Source: Vibrio echinoideorum (GTDB lineage Bacteria > Pseudomonadota > Gammaproteobacteria > Enterobacterales > Vibrionaceae). From it: DNA of 64,000 nucleotides. Location of the stretch: the NCBI RefSeq assembly GCF_024347455.1, contig NZ_AP025483.1, positions 2,232,001 through 2,296,000 on the forward strand, written 5' to 3'. A program made the translations under genes and the position numbers. The notes below the pieces were generated by a model. The model was not told where the DNA came from and did no database searches. It saw only the letters and a program-made list of their open reading frames with translations. Of the stretch, positions 27,729-37,696 are shown in pieces. Positions within the stretch are counted from its first letter, which is position 1. Every line of letters starts with the position of its first letter.

Positions 27729-28763
27729 TTATAGCCCCCTTTCCTTGATCCACTCACGAACCTTAACGCCAGATTCGAGTCCATTAACACCAGAAGTCAC
27801 GACGCGGTCTCCGTCATTTAAACCCGACACAATATGACGTTTTTCATCGATAACAATCGCAACTTCTTCAACGATACCATCGTTGTTAACACGCCATACC
27901 GAGACATCGTCTCCGTCCATCATCATGGCTGAAGTCGGAATTTTGGTTGCGGCAGCTTGTGCAGAAACAAGGTTAACATTGCCAGACATACCCGGCAGTA
28001 TCCCAATATCAGTCGGTCTCTCCATTATCATGGTAACTTTATAAGAACCTGTTTTTGGATCCGCTTCGGTATCGACCTCTTGAAAAGTCAGTTCGTAAAA
28101 ATGTTCAGGAAAAGCATCGAATACCATAGTTGCGTCTGTTTCAAAGCCTGCTGAAAAGCGAGTAATTAACTGGTCAGGTAATAAGAAGACGACTTTGAGG
28201 ATTTGGTTGGTTTGTATATTCATTACCCCTTGCTTTGCTGCAATATACTCATGGTTTTCAGCAGGGATAATAGAAATGGTGCCGTCATAAGGCGCAACTA
28301 ACGTGGTGTAGCGTAAGTTTGCTTTGGCTTGATTAAGTACTGCTCGAGCAGAGTTGTGATTGGCTTTCGCTTGATCAAAGTCTTGTTCTGAGACAACTCT
28401 GTCTTTACGCAGTTTAATCGCACGTTGGTACTGTACATCGGTAAGTTTGAAATTAGCTTTGGCTTGTTTTTCTAGCAGCTGATATTCATCAGGGTTGAGC
28501 ATAGCGAGTTTTTCGCCTTTTGATACTTGTTGTCCAGAAGTAACATCGAGCGTTTGTAGCAAGCCGGGAACACGAAACGCCAACACGGCTTTATCGCCCG
28601 CTTCGGTGGTGGCGGGGAAATTTCGTTCAAAGGCATTATTACCAACGGAGACAGTGAAAAGCTTGGCAGGTCTTGATTCGGGCTCTGGAACCGGAGGTAG
28701 CTCCTTACCGCACCCAGATAACCCAGACAGAGTTACCAATAGGACTAGGGAGGCTTTGTACAT
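27729..28763 (-). CDS. RND efflux periplasmic adaptor lipoprotein (first adaptor)
   Basis: A 344-residue membrane-fusion lipoprotein with lipobox LSGC near residue 18, a proline-rich linker (PPVPEPESRPAK), a lipoyl domain (AFRVPGLLQTLDVTSGQQV and YTTLVAPYDGTISII), a helical hairpin rich in Gln/Lys/Ala, and C-terminal barrel domains. It is the first gene of the three-gene efflux operon. The pump may use a heteromeric adaptor ring made of both proteins, as in other two-adaptor RND systems. No local repressor gene is visible beside the operon. Confidence 0.88.
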   Translation of the reverse strand: MYKASLVLLVTLSGLSGCGKELPPVPEPESRPAKLFTVSVGNNAFERNFPATTEAGDKAVLAFRVPGLLQTLDVTSGQQVSKGEKLAMLNPDEYQLLEKQAKANFKLTDVQYQRAIKLRKDRVVSEQDFDQAKANHNSARAVLNQAKANLRYTTLVAPYDGTISIIPAENHEYIAAKQGVMNIQTNQILKVVFLLPDQLITRFSAGFETDATMVFDAFPEHFYELTFQEVDTEADPKTGSYKVTMIMERPTDIGILPGMSGNVNLVSAQAAATKIPTSAMMMDGDDVSVWRVNNDGIVEEVAIVIDEKRHIVSGLNDGDRVVTSGVNGLESGVKVREWIKERGL

Positions 28764-28849
28764 GGTGATCTTCCATATCTATAAGTATCTTATTAACATA
28801 GATTAATCACATGTAAGTTACCAGTTATCGTAATATTTATTTAGACAAA

Positions 28850-28897
28850 ATTATTAAAAAAAATAACGGCTTGGGATAAATTTTCCTAAACCGTTCT
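28850..28897 (-). terminator. Rho-independent terminator of pspABC
   Basis: An 11-bp stem with G-U pairs (AACGGCTTGGG against CCTAAACCGTT) and a nine-base loop. On the minus strand a long T tract follows. It lies just past the pspC stop codon. Confidence 0.75.
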
Positions 28898-28919
28898 CTA
28901 TTATTTTTAGGGTCACAAA

Positions 28920-29306
28920 TTACATGTTCTTAAATGCGCGATCGACTTTAAATGTGTCAGAAGTAACATAAGCTTCCATGTTGCGTACACTGGTCTCTAA
29001 CGTCTGGAAATCACCCTCTAAAGTGCCCAATAACGATTCTGCCGTTTGCCCTTTTTCCCAAGGTTTTTGCTTCAACGTGTGCTCTTGCTTGGCTTTCATC
29101 TCATCGACATACTGAGGTGGTTGTTTTTCAAGCATAAACGTTAAAGCTAAATACGCTAACAAGACCAAGAAGCTGCCACCAAGTAATGCAGCAGAGATAA
29201 CCAAGATACGAACCAACCAAACTTCAAGGCCAAAATAGTTCGCTAACCCGGCACACACGCCAGACAATTTACCGTTGATCGGATCGCGATACAGTTCTCT
29301 ACTCAT
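28920..29306 (-). CDS. pspC: Phage shock protein C
   Basis: A 128-residue inner-membrane protein with the PspC domain: DPINGKLSGVCAGLANYFGL followed by a hydrophobic segment (about residues 28-60). In E. coli PspC works with PspB as the membrane sensor that draws PspA away from PspF under envelope stress. The C-terminal part is a cytoplasmic helical region. The frame is open to 29336, but MSRELYRDP at 29306 is the conserved start and overlaps the pspB stop by eight bases. It is the last gene of pspABC, followed by a hairpin terminator. Confidence 0.93.
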   Translation of the reverse strand: MSRELYRDPINGKLSGVCAGLANYFGLEVWLVRILVISAALLGGSFLVLLAYLALTFMLEKQPPQYVDEMKAKQEHTLKQKPWEKGQTAESLLGTLEGDFQTLETSVRNMEAYVTSDTFKVDRAFKNM

Positions 29307-29538
29307 AGTTTCGTCTCCAGTTAGGTGACTCCGCATCCAGTATCTTTTCCAGTGTTTTTACACGATCTTGCATAGATTCCGCTTGCTCAGAAAGCTTATG
29401 AAGACGCTGAAGATCGGTTTCTGAAAGACCATTACTGGATTTCTTCTTGCTGCGGTAATGTAAGAATAACCATAGCGGCGCCACGAAAATTAAAAAAACA
29501 ATCAGTGGGCCCGCAATTAGAAATGTTGACATAGACAA
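29299..29538 (-). CDS. pspB: Phage shock protein B
   Basis: A 79-residue protein with one N-terminal membrane segment (about residues 6-26) and a short basic and coiled-coil cytoplasmic tail (RLHKLSEQAESMQDRVKTLE). PspB and PspC together sense loss of membrane integrity and release PspF from PspA. It begins eight bases after pspA and overlaps pspC by eight bases. Confidence 0.93.
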   Translation of the reverse strand: MSMSTFLIAGPLIVFLIFVAPLWLFLHYRSKKKSSNGLSETDLQRLHKLSEQAESMQDRVKTLEKILDAESPNWRRNYE

Positions 29539-29546
29539 CTCCTAAA

Positions 29547-30218
29547 TTATTTATCGCGATTTTCAATTTGTTGCTTCAGTTTCGCCAGCTCTTTTTCAAT
29601 TTCATCTTGAGCTTGTAGCTCTGCAAATTCTTGGTCTAAAGATTTTGCATTACCTGTTTTAGCGTAAACGTCCGCTTCAGCTTCTAATTCATCCACTTTA
29701 CGCGAGAATTGCTCAAACTTCGCCATTGCTTCATGGGTTTTACTTGAATGAAGATGTTTTTGAACATCACGGCGATTGCTAGCGGCATTATTACGAATCA
29801 TTAATGCTTGCTGCTTTGCGCGAGTTTCAGCGATTTTTGTTTCAAGCTTGCCAATTTCGCCGGTTAATTTTTCGATCGTTTCATGAACCAAAGTTTGCTC
29901 GGTATGAAGGCTCTTAATAATATCTTCCAGTTTTTGCTTTTCAATCAGCGCTGCCCTAGCAAGATCTTCACGTTGTTTGGTTAGAGCTAGTGTCGCTTTA
30001 TTTTGCCAATCTAAAATCTGATTTTCGATGGCTTCTACTTTACGTGCCAGTTCTTTCTTATCAGCGATTGCTTTTGCCGAGTTAGTGCGAACCTCAACTA
30101 AGGTGTCTTCCATTTCTTGGATAATAAGACGAATCATCTTTTCAGGATCTTCAGCCTTATCTAATAGTGCACTGATGTTTGAATTTACAATGTCTGCAAA
30201 GCGAGAAAAAATACCCAT
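29547..30218 (-). CDS. pspA: Phage shock protein A
   Basis: A 223-residue coiled-coil protein of the PspA/IM30 (ESCRT-III-like) family. It starts [28 protein letters not shown], whose amphipathic first helix binds membrane, given here only by its first segment [12 protein letters not shown]. It represses PspF in the resting cell and stabilises damaged inner membrane under stress. It is the promoter-proximal gene of pspABC, which is read divergently from pspF and carries a sigma-54-type promoter candidate upstream. Confidence 0.95.
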   Translation of the reverse strand: MGIFSRFADIVNSNISALLDKAEDPEKMIRLIIQEMEDTLVEVRTNSAKAIADKKELARKVEAIENQILDWQNKATLALTKQREDLARAALIEKQKLEDIIKSLHTEQTLVHETIEKLTGEIGKLETKIAETRAKQQALMIRNNAASNRRDVQKHLHSSKTHEAMAKFEQFSRKVDELEAEADVYAKTGNAKSLDQEFAELQAQDEIEKELAKLKQQIENRDK

Positions 30219-30326
30219 GAGGAACTCCTTAATTACAATGATGGCAAATGTGTTTTAAATCGTGGTTCGACTTCTCAATCCACCTGCTCAAAAATTTACG
30301 TTTGTTGTTAAACCTACCATAAGTAA

Positions 30327-30342
30327 TCCAAGTAGCGTGCCA
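30327..30342 (-). promoter_or_regulatory. Sigma-54-type promoter candidate for pspABC
   Basis: On the minus strand TGGCACG, four bases, then TTGGA, a -24/-12 match. The -12 element has TTGG instead of TTGC, a single departure. Position is about 110 nt before the pspA start codon. pspA promoters are sigma-54 and PspF dependent in E. coli. Confidence 0.65.
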
Positions 30343-30516
30343 ACTTTTAAGCCATTTATTATCAATCACTTACAATAAAATGGTGATTGAGTTCATACAT
30401 GCTATGATGAATTTAGCCAAGTATTGGTATTTTTCACCACTACTCTCTTGCTTAAGCTATTTAAATAGAGCTCTCTAATAACATCAACCAGCGCTCAAAC
30501 CACACAAGGACCCGCT

Positions 30517-31539
30517 ATGCAGCAGAATCTTATTGGTGAATCACCTAGCTTTCTCTCTGTTTTGGATAAAGTTTCTCAGTTAGCACCCATTGAAAGGCCC
30601 ATTCTGATCATCGGGGAGCGTGGTACAGGTAAAGAACTGATCGCTCAAAGGCTGCATTACCTTTCAAGACGCTGGGATCAACCCTTGATCTCACTGAACT
30701 GTTCAACACTGAGCGAAGGACTTATTGATTCGGAACTATTTGGCCATGAATCTGGGTCTTTCACTGGTTCAAAAGGGCGTCATCAAGGTCGCTTTGAAAG
30801 AGCTGAAGGTGGCACTCTTTTTCTAGATGAACTCGCTACGACTCCTCTTGCTGTTCAAGAGAAGCTATTGCGTGTTATTGAGTACGGTCAGTACGAACGT
30901 GTCGGCGGCCAAAAAGCGCTAAGTGCGAATGTAAGACTGGTGTGCGCGACCAATGCCGACTTGCCAGATATGGCGCTAAAAGGCGAATTCAGAGCCGACC
31001 TATTAGATAGACTGGCGTTTGACGTGATTACTATCCCGCCTCTTCGTGAGCGTAAAGAAGACATCACACTACTCGCCGAATACTACGCCATTAAAATGTG
31101 TCGAGAATTGGAACTTGAGTTATTTGTTGGCTTCGCCCCTTCCGCCGTTGAATCATTGTTAGATTACTCTTGGCCGGGAAATGTGAGAGAACTCAAAAAC
31201 GTCATCGAACGTGCTATCTATCAGCATGGTAAGAATCCATATCCTATTGAATCTTTGGTATTTAACCCATTCAAGCCAGCATGGCAAACTGAGCAAAATT
31301 CCACACTAGAAATTGGCAATGATCCAGCCAACAGCCATACTTCATCTGAAAGCTCATTTTCTTTGCCGCTTGACTACAAAGCATGGCAAGAACAACAAGA
31401 CATTAAGCTTCTCAACCAAGCCTTAAAACAGAGCAAGTATAATCAGAAACAAGCAGCAGAATTACTAGGGTTAACCTACAACCAATTACGTGGAATGGTG
31501 AGGAAGTACGCGATTGTCGGACAAGCCAACGATAAATAG
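30517..31539 (+). CDS. pspF: PspF, sigma-54-dependent transcription activator
   Basis: A 340-residue bacterial enhancer-binding protein without receiver domain: an AAA+ core from residue 6 to about 235 (Walker A GERGTGKE, Walker B in GGTLFLDEL), then a linker and a Fis-type helix-turn-helix at the end (NQKQAAELLGLTYNQLRGMVRKY). It activates pspABC and is held inactive by PspA. The sigma-54 contact loop reads GSFTGS at residues 80-85 instead of the usual GAFTGA. It is divergent from pspABC, with the start at ATG after AAGGA. Confidence 0.95.
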   Translation: MQQNLIGESPSFLSVLDKVSQLAPIERPILIIGERGTGKELIAQRLHYLSRRWDQPLISLNCSTLSEGLIDSELFGHESGSFTGSKGRHQGRFERAEGGTLFLDELATTPLAVQEKLLRVIEYGQYERVGGQKALSANVRLVCATNADLPDMALKGEFRADLLDRLAFDVITIPPLRERKEDITLLAEYYAIKMCRELELELFVGFAPSAVESLLDYSWPGNVRELKNVIERAIYQHGKNPYPIESLVFNPFKPAWQTEQNSTLEIGNDPANSHTSSESSFSLPLDYKAWQEQQDIKLLNQALKQSKYNQKQAAELLGLTYNQLRGMVRKYAIVGQANDK

Positions 31540-31641
31540 CTGTTCACACTTGATTATTATTTGGAGCCGAATAAATAAAATGTTAAATTATCCGGATCTT
31601 GAGGCTCCTCTAACGCCTCGTTTCGAAAAGTATTTCTTTTT

Positions 31642-33264
31642 ATGAAAGCACTAATAAGACTATCACTGAGCATCTGCACGCTGAGCTTTTTAGCTGGATG
31701 TGGTGAGAGTGTGGATCACGAGCAAATCCGTGAAAAAGGCTTCATTTATTGCGGCCAAGGTAATCCTAGCACCTTCAACCCTCAACTCGTTGATAGTGGC
31801 ATTACTTCAGAATCGTTGAGCCCTCAAATCTTCGACACGCTGCTAACACTTGATCCAATGACGTATCGACCTAAAGAAAACTTGGCAACAAGTTGGTCTG
31901 TCGATAAATCAGGTACTGAGTACACTTTCACTCTTCGCCCTAATGTTGCGTTTCAAACCACAGACTGGTTTACCCCAACTCGCAGCATGAACGCGCAAGA
32001 CGTAGTCTTTAGTTTTGAACGCATCATTGATAGTTCGAATCCATTCCATTATGTGGGTGGTGGCTTATATCCTTGGTTTGCAGGCATCGACTTCCAAAAC
32101 CTGATTGTCGATATTACCGCGGTTGATGATCTCACCGTAAGATTCCGATTAAGCCACCCAGATAATTCATTTCTCAATAATATCGCCACCAGCTACGCTG
32201 TCATTCATTCCAAAGAATATGCTAATAAGCTTATTGCGGCCGACGAGAAAAATGAAATCGATTCCAAACCGGTTGGCACCGGTCCATTCTATCTAGATGA
32301 ATACCAAATCAACGACCTAGTGCGCCTTAAAAAGAATAAGCATTACTGGAAAAGTGACGTGCAGATGGATCAAGTCGTGTTCGACACTTCACAACGAGGA
32401 ACAGGCACACTCGCTAAGCTTCTTCGTAATGAGTGTGATGTATTGAACTCTCCGATTTCTAGTCAGATCCCTATTATTCAAGCCCATGAAGAGTTGAAGA
32501 TCGACGCTACCCCTGCGGTCAATGTCTCTTTCATCGCGCTTAACACTGAACACCCGGCACTGCGTGACTCACGAGTCCGTAAAGCATTAAATTTGGCAAT
32601 CAACCGTCAAAACATTCTCGACTCTGTTTACTATGGTACGGGAACAAAAGCCTACACATTATTGCCTCCCACCTCTTGGGCCCATCAAAAAGACATCGTT
32701 CAAGTACGCTATGACCGAAACTACGCAGTGGCTCTTCTTAAAGAAGCCGGTGTCGAACCGGGGCTTGAGCTTTCAATGTGGGTGCCACTAGAGCCAAGAG
32801 CATACAACCCAAGCCCGAGAAAAACGGCAGAGCTAATCCAAGCGAACTTAGCTGATATTGGTATCACTTTAAAACTCTATACCGACGACCGCTTCGATCG
32901 TACTCAGCTTTCATCCATAGCTTCAACTGACCTGCTTCTTACCGGCTGGATAGGCAACACTGGTGACCCTGATAACTTCTTGCGTCCTCTACTCTCTTGT
33001 AGTTCTGAACGCGCAGGATTAAACGTCTCGATGTGGTGTAATTCAGATTTTGATTTCCTTCTGGATTTGGCCTTGGAAATCAATCAACAAAGGCACCGTG
33101 TGAATCTTTATCGACAAGCCCAAAACATACTGAACGAAGAGGTTCCCGTAATCCCTCTTGCTCACGGTGTGCAATTTCGCGTACACGATCGTTCACTGAC
33201 CGGCTTCAAACCTAGCCCGTTCAATGCTCAACCTTTTGATCAAGTCAGAAGGGAGGTGAACTGA
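31642..33264 (+). CDS. sapA: SapA-type peptide ABC transporter substrate-binding lipoprotein
   Basis: A 540-residue periplasmic solute-binding protein of the DppA/OppA family. The signal peptide ends in a lipobox LAGC around residue 20, so it is anchored as a lipoprotein, unlike the soluble enterobacterial SapA. The two lobes carry the family features VFSFERI and FSMWVPLEPRAYNPSP-like segment. Sap systems bind antimicrobial peptides or, in some bacteria, putrescine. The gene starts a five-gene operon with overlaps of one to fourteen bases and follows pspF on the same strand after 102 bases. Confidence 0.85.
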   Translation: MKALIRLSLSICTLSFLAGCGESVDHEQIREKGFIYCGQGNPSTFNPQLVDSGITSESLSPQIFDTLLTLDPMTYRPKENLATSWSVDKSGTEYTFTLRPNVAFQTTDWFTPTRSMNAQDVVFSFERIIDSSNPFHYVGGGLYPWFAGIDFQNLIVDITAVDDLTVRFRLSHPDNSFLNNIATSYAVIHSKEYANKLIAADEKNEIDSKPVGTGPFYLDEYQINDLVRLKKNKHYWKSDVQMDQVVFDTSQRGTGTLAKLLRNECDVLNSPISSQIPIIQAHEELKIDATPAVNVSFIALNTEHPALRDSRVRKALNLAINRQNILDSVYYGTGTKAYTLLPPTSWAHQKDIVQVRYDRNYAVALLKEAGVEPGLELSMWVPLEPRAYNPSPRKTAELIQANLADIGITLKLYTDDRFDRTQLSSIASTDLLLTGWIGNTGDPDNFLRPLLSCSSERAGLNVSMWCNSDFDFLLDLALEINQQRHRVNLYRQAQNILNEEVPVIPLAHGVQFRVHDRSLTGFKPSPFNAQPFDQVRREVN

Positions 33265-34226
33265 TGTTTTGGTATACATTAAGACGTGTAAACTTATTCG
33301 TTATTACACTTGCGATCCTGACTTTAGTTGGCTTCTGTTTATTGCGACTAGACCAAACCTCTCCTTGGGCAATTCAAGACTTCTGGCCCGGTTGGATTAG
33401 CTATATCACGGAGTTATCGACGCTTAACTTCGGCTTGAGCAAACATGGTGTGCCTATCATCGATGAACTCGTCATCGTATTCCCAGCAACTTTAGAACTG
33501 TGTTTCTTTGCTTTCGTTCTTGCACTGTTTATCGGTATCCCTTTCGGTACTATCGCTGGCATGAGACAAGGGAAATTTGTTGATACGACGATCTCATTTA
33601 CCTCAATGGCGGGTTACTCTGCGCCGATATTTTGGGTCGCTTTGCTAATGATCATGGTGTTCTCTTTACACTTTGAAATGTTTCCAGTGGGCGGCAGATA
33701 CGATCTACTTTACGAAATTGAACACGTGACTGGTTTCGCCATCATTGATGCCTTTTTCGCTGAAGGTAGATACCGAGCACACGCACTGCAAAGTGTCATC
33801 GAACATATGGCGTTGCCTTGTCTAGTTTTGGCACTGGCCCCAACGACTCAAGTTATCCGGTTGATGAGAGCATCCGTTGCTGAAGTGATGACGCAAAACT
33901 ACATCCGCGCGGCGCGAATTAAAGGTCTATCTACCAGAGAGATCGTGATGCAACACGTATTAAGAAACGCAATTCCACCAATCATTCCGAAAGTCGGTGT
34001 TCAGCTATCGAGTATGTTAACGCTCGCTATCATCACCGAATCTATCTTTAACTGGCCGGGTATTGGCCGTTGGTTACTGGATGCTCTGTCGAATCAAGAT
34101 TACGTGTCGATTCAGGCGGGCGTGATCGTGGTAGCAACACTGGTTTTAACCGCAAACATTCTGTCCGATCTACTTGGCGCAATGGTCAACCCACTGGTAA
34201 GGAAGGAATGGTATGCTAACAAATAA
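33264..34226 (+). CDS. sapB: SapB-type ABC transporter permease
   Basis: A 320-residue permease with six membrane segments and the binding-protein-dependent transport motif EAA...G in the cytoplasmic loop (NYIRAARIKGLSTREIVM near residue 220). It forms the transmembrane channel with SapC. Its start codon overlaps the sapA stop by one base (TGATG), indicating translational coupling. Confidence 0.9.
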   Translation: MFWYTLRRVNLFVITLAILTLVGFCLLRLDQTSPWAIQDFWPGWISYITELSTLNFGLSKHGVPIIDELVIVFPATLELCFFAFVLALFIGIPFGTIAGMRQGKFVDTTISFTSMAGYSAPIFWVALLMIMVFSLHFEMFPVGGRYDLLYEIEHVTGFAIIDAFFAEGRYRAHALQSVIEHMALPCLVLALAPTTQVIRLMRASVAEVMTQNYIRAARIKGLSTREIVMQHVLRNAIPPIIPKVGVQLSSMLTLAIITESIFNWPGIGRWLLDALSNQDYVSIQAGVIVVATLVLTANILSDLLGAMVNPLVRKEWYANK

Positions 34227-35100
34227 CGTCTACCAAGAAGAACACGTTCCCACCCAGTTTGAGCGTTTCTGGCGCAGTTTCCGTGCCAATAACCTGGCCA
34301 TGTTTGGGTTGTGGTGCTTAGCATTTATCATACTAGTCACTGTTACTTCACCGTGGTTAGCACCACACGACTCTCAAGAACAAACAGGGCACCTATTAAT
34401 ACCACCCTCTTGGGACCCAGCAGGTACGGTTGAATATTTCCTAGGCACCGATGACTTAGGGCGAGACATTCTTTCTCGCCTAATTATTGGTTCTCAGTTG
34501 ACCTTCGGTGCCGCTGTTATCATCACCTTCATTGCCGCTGTGGTTGGCTGTTTGATTGGCGTACTTGCTGGTATGACACGCGGACTGCTATCAAGCACAC
34601 TCAACCACTTGCTCGATACCGTTATGTCGATTCCGTCTCTGCTACTTGCGATTATATTTGTGGCATTTTTAGGCTTCGGTGAATTTAACATCTTACTGGC
34701 GATATGTTTGGCGCTGATACCACGGTTTATTCGCTCGGTATACATTGCTGTGCACGCCGAAGTAGAGAAAGACTACATTTTGGCTTCTCGCCTTGATGGT
34801 GCTAATGATTTCTACTTATTATGGAACTCCATTGTTCCCAATATTCTCACCGTCGTCGCACTTGAAATTACGCTGGCACTGTCAGTGGCAATTCTCGATA
34901 TCACCGCTTTAGGTTTCTTAGGCCTTGGCGCTCAAGCACCCAGTACTGAATGGGGCTCGATCTTAGGTGACTCCGTCGAGCTGATTTACCTTGCGCCATG
35001 GACAGTAACCCTACCCGGCCTCGCGATTATGTTTGCCGTAATTGTAATTAACCTCGTCGGTGAAGGTGTTCGCCAAGCGCTAAATGCAGGAATCGAATAA
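34213..35100 (+). CDS. sapC: SapC-type ABC transporter permease
   Basis: A 295-residue permease with an N-terminal cytoplasmic segment, a short membrane helix around residue 32-52, then the conserved [13 protein letters not shown] motif typical of DppC/OppC-like proteins and five further membrane segments. The EAA loop is [18 protein letters not shown] near residue 198. It overlaps sapB by fourteen bases and ends one base into sapD. Confidence 0.9.
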   Translation: MLTNNVYQEEHVPTQFERFWRSFRANNLAMFGLWCLAFIILVTVTSPWLAPHDSQEQTGHLLIPPSWDPAGTVEYFLGTDDLGRDILSRLIIGSQLTFGAAVIITFIAAVVGCLIGVLAGMTRGLLSSTLNHLLDTVMSIPSLLLAIIFVAFLGFGEFNILLAICLALIPRFIRSVYIAVHAEVEKDYILASRLDGANDFYLLWNSIVPNILTVVALEITLALSVAILDITALGFLGLGAQAPSTEWGSILGDSVELIYLAPWTVTLPGLAIMFAVIVINLVGEGVRQALNAGIE

Positions 35101-36101
35101 TGCCGTTACTTGATATTCGACATCTGACCATCGAAATTGAAACGCCTCAAGGGATGGTTAAAGCTGTAGATCGAATGAGTATTACCCTCAATGAAGGGGA
35201 AATTCGTGGCCTCGTAGGTGAATCGGGCTCTGGTAAGAGCTTAGTTGCGAAAGCCATCGTGGGTGTCTGTAAGGAAAACTGGAAGGTTTCAGCCGACCGA
35301 ATGCGCCTTGGCAATATCGACCTACTGCAACTGACTCCGAAAGAGCGACGTCGCGTGATTGCTCGTGATATTGCAATGATCTTCCAAGAGCCATCCAGTT
35401 GTCTTGATCCCTCTGAAAAAGTGGGACATCAGCTCATTGAAGCCATTCCTTCGTATGCATTTGACGGTCGCTGGTGGCAACGATTTAAATGGCGTAAGAA
35501 ACAAGCAATCGCGCTCTTACATAAAGTCGGCATCAAAAATCATTCACGCTTAATGGACAGCTACTCCTACGAGTTAACTGACGGTGAGTGTCAAAAGGTT
35601 ATGATCGCAATGGCCATTACCGCTAAGCCTAAAATACTGATAGCCGATGAACCAACTAACGATTTAGACCCGATAACTCAGTCTCAAATATTGCGCCTAT
35701 TAAGCCGCATGAATCAGATTAATAACACGACCATTGTGCTAATCGGGCATGACTTAACCACCATTACTCAGTGGGCAACTCGCATTACCGTTATGTACTG
35801 CGGTCAATCTGTAGAATCTACTGATACGCATAAACTATTGGATGCACCAAAGCACCCTTATACAGTCGCTTTGTTGAAAGCGATGCCCGATTTCAACGAC
35901 TGGATTCCTCATAAAGAAAAATTACAGTCATTGCCGGGGTCGATTCCGCCATTGCAGCATTTGCCGATTGGCTGTCGATTGGGGCCGCGTTGCCCATACG
36001 CACAAAGACAGTGTGTGGAGATCCCATATACCACACGTATCAAAAATCATAAGTTCAATTGTCACTTCCCTTTGAATATGGAGAAGAAAAAGAAATCATG
36101 A
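35100..36101 (+). CDS. sapD: SapD-type ABC transporter ATP-binding protein
   Basis: A 333-residue ATPase of the oligopeptide type. Walker A is GESGSGKS, the Q-loop is in MIFQEPSS, and Walker B is [12 protein letters not shown]. The signature motif reads [11 protein letters not shown], not LSGGQ. The same degenerate form occurs in enterobacterial SapD, so this is a family trait, not a local loss. The C-terminal cysteine-rich region ([15 protein letters not shown]) is the typical oligopeptide-transporter tail. It pairs with SapF. Confidence 0.9.
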   Translation: MPLLDIRHLTIEIETPQGMVKAVDRMSITLNEGEIRGLVGESGSGKSLVAKAIVGVCKENWKVSADRMRLGNIDLLQLTPKERRRVIARDIAMIFQEPSSCLDPSEKVGHQLIEAIPSYAFDGRWWQRFKWRKKQAIALLHKVGIKNHSRLMDSYSYELTDGECQKVMIAMAITAKPKILIADEPTNDLDPITQSQILRLLSRMNQINNTTIVLIGHDLTTITQWATRITVMYCGQSVESTDTHKLLDAPKHPYTVALLKAMPDFNDWIPHKEKLQSLPGSIPPLQHLPIGCRLGPRCPYAQRQCVEIPYTTRIKNHKFNCHFPLNMEKKKKS

Positions 36102-36880
36102 GTGCCTTATTAGAAGTCATTGATTTATCTAAAGACTTTACGACTCGCTCTGGTCTTTTCCGTAAAAAGATTCATCAGGCAGTGAAACCAGTAAGCTTTT
36201 CGCTTGAGGCGGGACAGACGATTGGTTTTATCGGTCAGAATGGTTCAGGAAAGTCGACATTAGCAAGAATGCTAGCGGGCATGGTAGAGCCAACTGCGGG
36301 CGAGATTCTTGTGAACGGTGAAAAGCTAGAGCACAAGGATTACTCGACTCGCTGTAAGCTGATTCGAATGATCTTCCAAGATCCGAACACCTCGCTTAAC
36401 CCGCGTATTCAGATTGGTCGAATTCTTGAAGGTCCATTAAAGCGAAACACCAATATGCCACCAGAAGCCCGTATGCGTCGTGTGAAAGACACCCTGTTGC
36501 GTGTGGGCCTTCTACCGGAACATGCTTATTTCTACCCGCAGATGCTGGCTGCAGGCCAAAAACAAAGGGTTTGTTTGGCTCGTGCGTTAATCCTTCAACC
36601 ATCAATCATTGTTGCAGACGAAGCGTTGAATGGTTTGGACATGGCAATGCGCTCGCAAATCATCAACCTGTTCTTAGAGTTACAAGAAGAGATGGGCGTA
36701 TCGTTCGTTTATGTATCTCAACACCTCGGTATTGTTAAACACATTACCGACAAAATCATCGTCATGCACGAAGGCAATGTGGTTGAGAGTGGGGAAACAG
36801 ATCAAGTGTTAACCAATCCAACTCACCAAATCACCCAAAGATTGGTTGAGAGCCATTTCTCCAAAGCGCCGAACCACTAA
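36098..36880 (+). CDS. sapF: SapF-type ABC transporter ATP-binding protein
   Basis: A 260-residue ATPase with Walker [11 protein letters not shown]-loop MIFQDPN, and Walker [13 protein letters not shown]. The signature is [10 protein letters not shown] instead of LSGGQ, as in E. coli SapF. The open frame starts at 36059, but the ATG at 36098 overlaps the sapD stop (ATGA) and begins with [14 protein letters not shown], so I use it. It is the last gene of sapABCDF. Confidence 0.9.
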   Translation: MSALLEVIDLSKDFTTRSGLFRKKIHQAVKPVSFSLEAGQTIGFIGQNGSGKSTLARMLAGMVEPTAGEILVNGEKLEHKDYSTRCKLIRMIFQDPNTSLNPRIQIGRILEGPLKRNTNMPPEARMRRVKDTLLRVGLLPEHAYFYPQMLAAGQKQRVCLARALILQPSIIVADEALNGLDMAMRSQIINLFLELQEEMGVSFVYVSQHLGIVKHITDKIIVMHEGNVVESGETDQVLTNPTHQITQRLVESHFSKAPNH

Positions 36881-36916
36881 TCTCGAATCACGCTACGTTC
36901 AACAAAGGGGAAAGGT

Positions 36917-37696
36917 ATGTTTTTAAGAGCTTCAATGCTTCCCCTTTTGTTGGCGCTGTTTTCCTTTAACGCAGCAAGCACACCCCTCACCTGGCTAGAT
37001 AGAAGCTTCGTCGAAACTGCCTTTTATAACATCGCACTTCAACACGAATATTCCCAAGGCAACAAGCCACTCGCTAAATGGAAACAACCGATCAAGATAT
37101 GGGTTGATCATCGAGTGGGCGATGAAGAACTGCATCAAGAGCTCACAGAGCTTCATATCCGACACTTATCCGAAGTCACTCAGCACCCGATAACAATCGT
37201 CAACAAAGAGTCTGAAGCGAACGTAAAATGGATATACACGAGGCAAAGTCAGTGGGTATCTGAGGCGAAATCAGTACTCAAACTCAAATCAACTGAGCAT
37301 TTAAACAACGCTATTTGCACGGCGGGTTATCGAACAAATTCTAAAGGTGAGATTGTTTACGCTGGGATTGTTATTCCCGTTGATCAAGCAAGATCGCGAG
37401 GTAAGCTCGTCGCCTGTATCGTGGAAGAAATCACACAGGTTTTAGGCCTGCCGAATGATTCAGATAAAGCCTACCCTTCTATTTTTAATGACCATACGCC
37501 AGAAGACTTATTGTCACCCTTAGATGTGGTGCTACTAAAACTACTGTATGAGCCTGAATTGAAAGCTGGAATGACAAAACCTGAAGTAAAACCTATTGTT
37601 CGAAAGATACTAAAGCAATACAGCGAAACTGGCGTGCTCCAACAAGCTTCAAAAGCCGCGCAGCAAGCACCGTTGTATCAGTTAATTGGGTACTAA
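36917..37696 (+). CDS. DUF2927 secreted protein downstream of sap
   Basis: A 259-residue protein with a signal peptide (MFLRASMLPLLLALFSFNAAS, cleaved near residue 21). The rest matches DUF2927: VIPVDQARSRGKLVACIVEEITQVLGLPND near the middle and PSIFND, then LDVVLLKLLYEPELKAGM. The CIVEEITQ motif resembles a degenerate metzincin-like helix, but the HExxH histidines are absent, so protease activity is not supported. It begins 37 bases after sapF and may be a sixth operon member. A 19-bp degenerate array begins at its end. The role is unknown. Confidence 0.75.
   Translation: MFLRASMLPLLLALFSFNAASTPLTWLDRSFVETAFYNIALQHEYSQGNKPLAKWKQPIKIWVDHRVGDEELHQELTELHIRHLSEVTQHPITIVNKESEANVKWIYTRQSQWVSEAKSVLKLKSTEHLNNAICTAGYRTNSKGEIVYAGIVIPVDQARSRGKLVACIVEEITQVLGLPNDSDKAYPSIFNDHTPEDLLSPLDVVLLKLLYEPELKAGMTKPEVKPIVRKILKQYSETGVLQQASKAAQQAPLYQLIGY

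Noticed and set aside
35560..35620. Degenerate signature motif in SapD as a damaged gene
   Set aside because: The same departure from LSGGQ occurs in SapD of E. coli, so it is a family trait.
37000..37650. DUF2927 protein as an active metalloprotease
   Set aside because: No HExxH histidines are present. The VEEITQ segment is only superficially similar to a zinc helix.
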